A DNA stretch of 64,000 nt, taken from Franzmannia pantelleriensis (lineage in GTDB: Bacteria > Pseudomonadota > Gammaproteobacteria > Pseudomonadales > Halomonadaceae). A program made the translations under genes and the position numbers. Positions 62,792 to 64,000 of the stretch are shown here, one piece after another. Location of the stretch: positions 62,001 to 126,000 of the forward strand of contig NZ_FNGH01000012.1 in NCBI RefSeq assembly GCF_900102875.1. The letters run 5' to 3'. Below the pieces are notes generated by a model, which ran no database searches, had not been told where the DNA came from, and saw only the letters and a list, made by a program, of their open reading frames with translations. The stretch's first letter is position 1. Every line of letters begins with the position of its first letter.

Positions 62792-64000
62792 TCAGCGTCC
62801 GCCGCCTGCCGCGGGCGGCGGTTTCCTGTCGGCCGCGGCCAGGTCTTCGACCAGCCCGCGCAGCAGCTGCCAGAACTCGTCTACCGAGTCGATCTCGACG
62901 CGCTCATCCGGCGAGTGAGCACCGAGTATCTGCGGCCCGAAGGAGATCATCTCCAGCTGCGGGTACTTGCCGCCGAGGATCCCGCACTCGAGACCGGCAT
63001 GGATCACCTTGACCGCCGGTTCGGCGCCGAGCTGAGCACGATGCAGGTGCTTGAAACGCTCCAACAGGGGACTATCGGGGGCCGGCGCCCAGCCGGGATA
63101 GGCATTCTCGACCCGGGTACGCGCACCGATCAGGCCAAACAGTGCGCTGAAACGGTCGGCCATGTCGCGGGTCGCGCTATCACGCAGCGAGCGCACCAGC
63201 GCGCACAGCCGGAAACGCCCGCTGGTCAACGACACCACGCCGAGGTTATTGGATGTCTCGACCACACCGGGCACCTCGGTACTCATCCGCTCGACGCCAC
63301 AGGGAGCGGCGTGCAGCGCATCCACCAGCAGATGACTCGCGGTGGGGGTCAGTGCCTCGCCGGCCGCGTCACCGGTTGCCGAAAGACTGAGCGTCAGCCC
63401 CTCATCGACCCCGGCCAGTTCGGCCCGTAGCTCCTCTTCCAGCGTGGCCAGGCACACCTGGGCCGCCGCCAGTTCCTCTGCGGCCATCGCCAGGGTCGCG
63501 AAGGCTTCCCGGGGCAGCGCATTGCGCAGGGTGCCGCCCTGGTAGTCGATCAAGCGTGCCCCGCTTGGCGCAAGCGCCCGTAGCACGCGCATCATCAGTC
63601 GATTGGCGTTGCCGCGCCCCCGGGCGATATCGATCCCCGAGTGACCACCGCGCAGCCCGGTCAACGCCAGACGGTAGTGGCGTTCATCGGCGCTCAAAGC
63701 GCTGGTCGGCAGCTGCGCCTCGACCACCACGTCGGCGCCGCCGGCGCAGCCGATATACACCTCGCCGCGGTCCTCGGAGTCGAGGTTGAGCAGCAGCTGC
63801 CCTTCCAACCAGCCCTCGGCAAGCTGCAACGCGCCGCCCATCGAGGTCTCTTCCTCAAGGGTGAACAGCGCCTCCAGGGGGCCATGCACCAGCGAGTCGT
63901 CGCCGAGAATCGCCAGCGCCGCCGCCACGCCCAGACCGTTGTCGGCGCCCAGCGTGGTGCCGCGAGCACGCAGCCAGCCATCCTCGACGTAGGTGTCGAT
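62792..64000 (-). CDS. pepD: Aminoacyl-histidine dipeptidase (N-terminus cut by window edge)
   Basis: Metallopeptidase of the M20 family that cleaves Xaa-His and other dipeptides; 402 residues are visible. GADNGLGVAAALAILG near the cut N-terminus holds the metal-binding Asp, FTLEEETSMGGA contains the catalytic glutamates, and GLRGGHSGIDIARGRGNANR belongs to the dimerisation lid. HAGLECGIL near the C-terminus is also typical of PepD. The start codon lies outside the window. Confidence 0.9.
   Translation of the reverse strand: MDTYVEDGWLRARGTTLGADNGLGVAAALAILGDDSLVHGPLEALFTLEEETSMGGALQLAEGWLEGQLLLNLDSEDRGEVYIGCAGGADVVVEAQLPTSALSADERHYRLALTGLRGGHSGIDIARGRGNANRLMMRVLRALAPSGARLIDYQGGTLRNALPREAFATLAMAAEELAAAQVCLATLEEELRAELAGVDEGLTLSLSATGDAAGEALTPTASHLLVDALHAAPCGVERMSTEVPGVVETSNNLGVVSLTSGRFRLCALVRSLRDSATRDMADRFSALFGLIGARTRVENAYPGWAPAPDSPLLERFKHLHRAQLGAEPAVKVIHAGLECGILGGKYPQLEMISFGPQILGAHSPDERVEIDSVDEFWQLLRGLVEDLAAADRKPPPAAGGGR

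Overview
The window looks like chromosomal DNA of a GC-rich gammaproteobacterium, most like Halomonas and relatives (Halomonadaceae). That placement is inferred from gene content and order: a FabY-type initiating ketosynthase next to coaD and a YfhL-type ferredoxin, glnE, a complete napEFDABC set, tripartite tricarboxylate transporters and the PcaDC fusion. No rRNA, tRNA or CRISPR was seen, so the genus is not proven.

Left part (1-9200). A benzoylformate decarboxylase gene cut by the window edge faces a LysR regulator. Then come an azoreductase, a small cupin protein and a diaminopropionate ammonia-lyase divergent from an Lrp-type regulator. From about 5.8 to 8.4 kb the DNA is clearly more AT-rich and holds a leftward-reading gene-cassette array. 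It has three attC-like recombination sites and genes for a lysine-rich small protein, a DUF4238 protein and a CoiA-like nuclease-family protein, with no integron integrase in the window (a CALIN). A decayed ParE/ribbon-helix-helix toxin-antitoxin pair lies at its right border.

Aromatic catabolism (9.2-30.1 kb). Most of the protocatechuate branch of the beta-ketoadipate pathway is present: pcaB, and pcaI-pcaJ-pcaF-pcaL (PcaD-PcaC fusion), with a PcaR-type IclR regulator. A second IclR gene is followed by an AEC carrier and a DMT exporter. After the nap operon, which carries a perfect FNR/ANR box, come quiC-aroE-aroQ and a divergent TctCBA transporter. These make protocatechuate from quinate or shikimate. 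GTTCG/CGAAC repeats occur upstream of pcaI, between pcaB and pcaR, and upstream of tctC, suggesting one regulon. No pcaGH is visible.

Housekeeping block (30.2-42.7 kb): a HAD phosphatase, glnE, dgkA, dacB, an SMR exporter, a TrmB-like methyltransferase, fabY, coaD, ferredoxin, a MATE exporter and an AtoE-type fatty acid carrier.

Opine-oxidase-like operon (42.8-52.2 kb): an ABC importer of the polyamine/opine type, three subunits of an OoxABC/HcnABC-like dehydrogenase plus a second FAD subunit, a RidA imine deaminase and an OccR/NocR-like LysR regulator. It probably imports and oxidises an amino-acid-derived secondary amine or D-amino acid.

Right end (52.3-64 kb): an acyl-CoA thioesterase, a voltage-sensor-like membrane protein without a pore, a MocR regulator divergent from a LysE exporter, an I78-type inhibitor lipoprotein, two entericidin-like lipoproteins, a truncated TauE/SafE gene, a HIT protein, a NicO metal exporter with DUF1007, two related lipoproteins, glycerate kinase, Dps, a His-rich secreted protein and pepD cut by the window edge.
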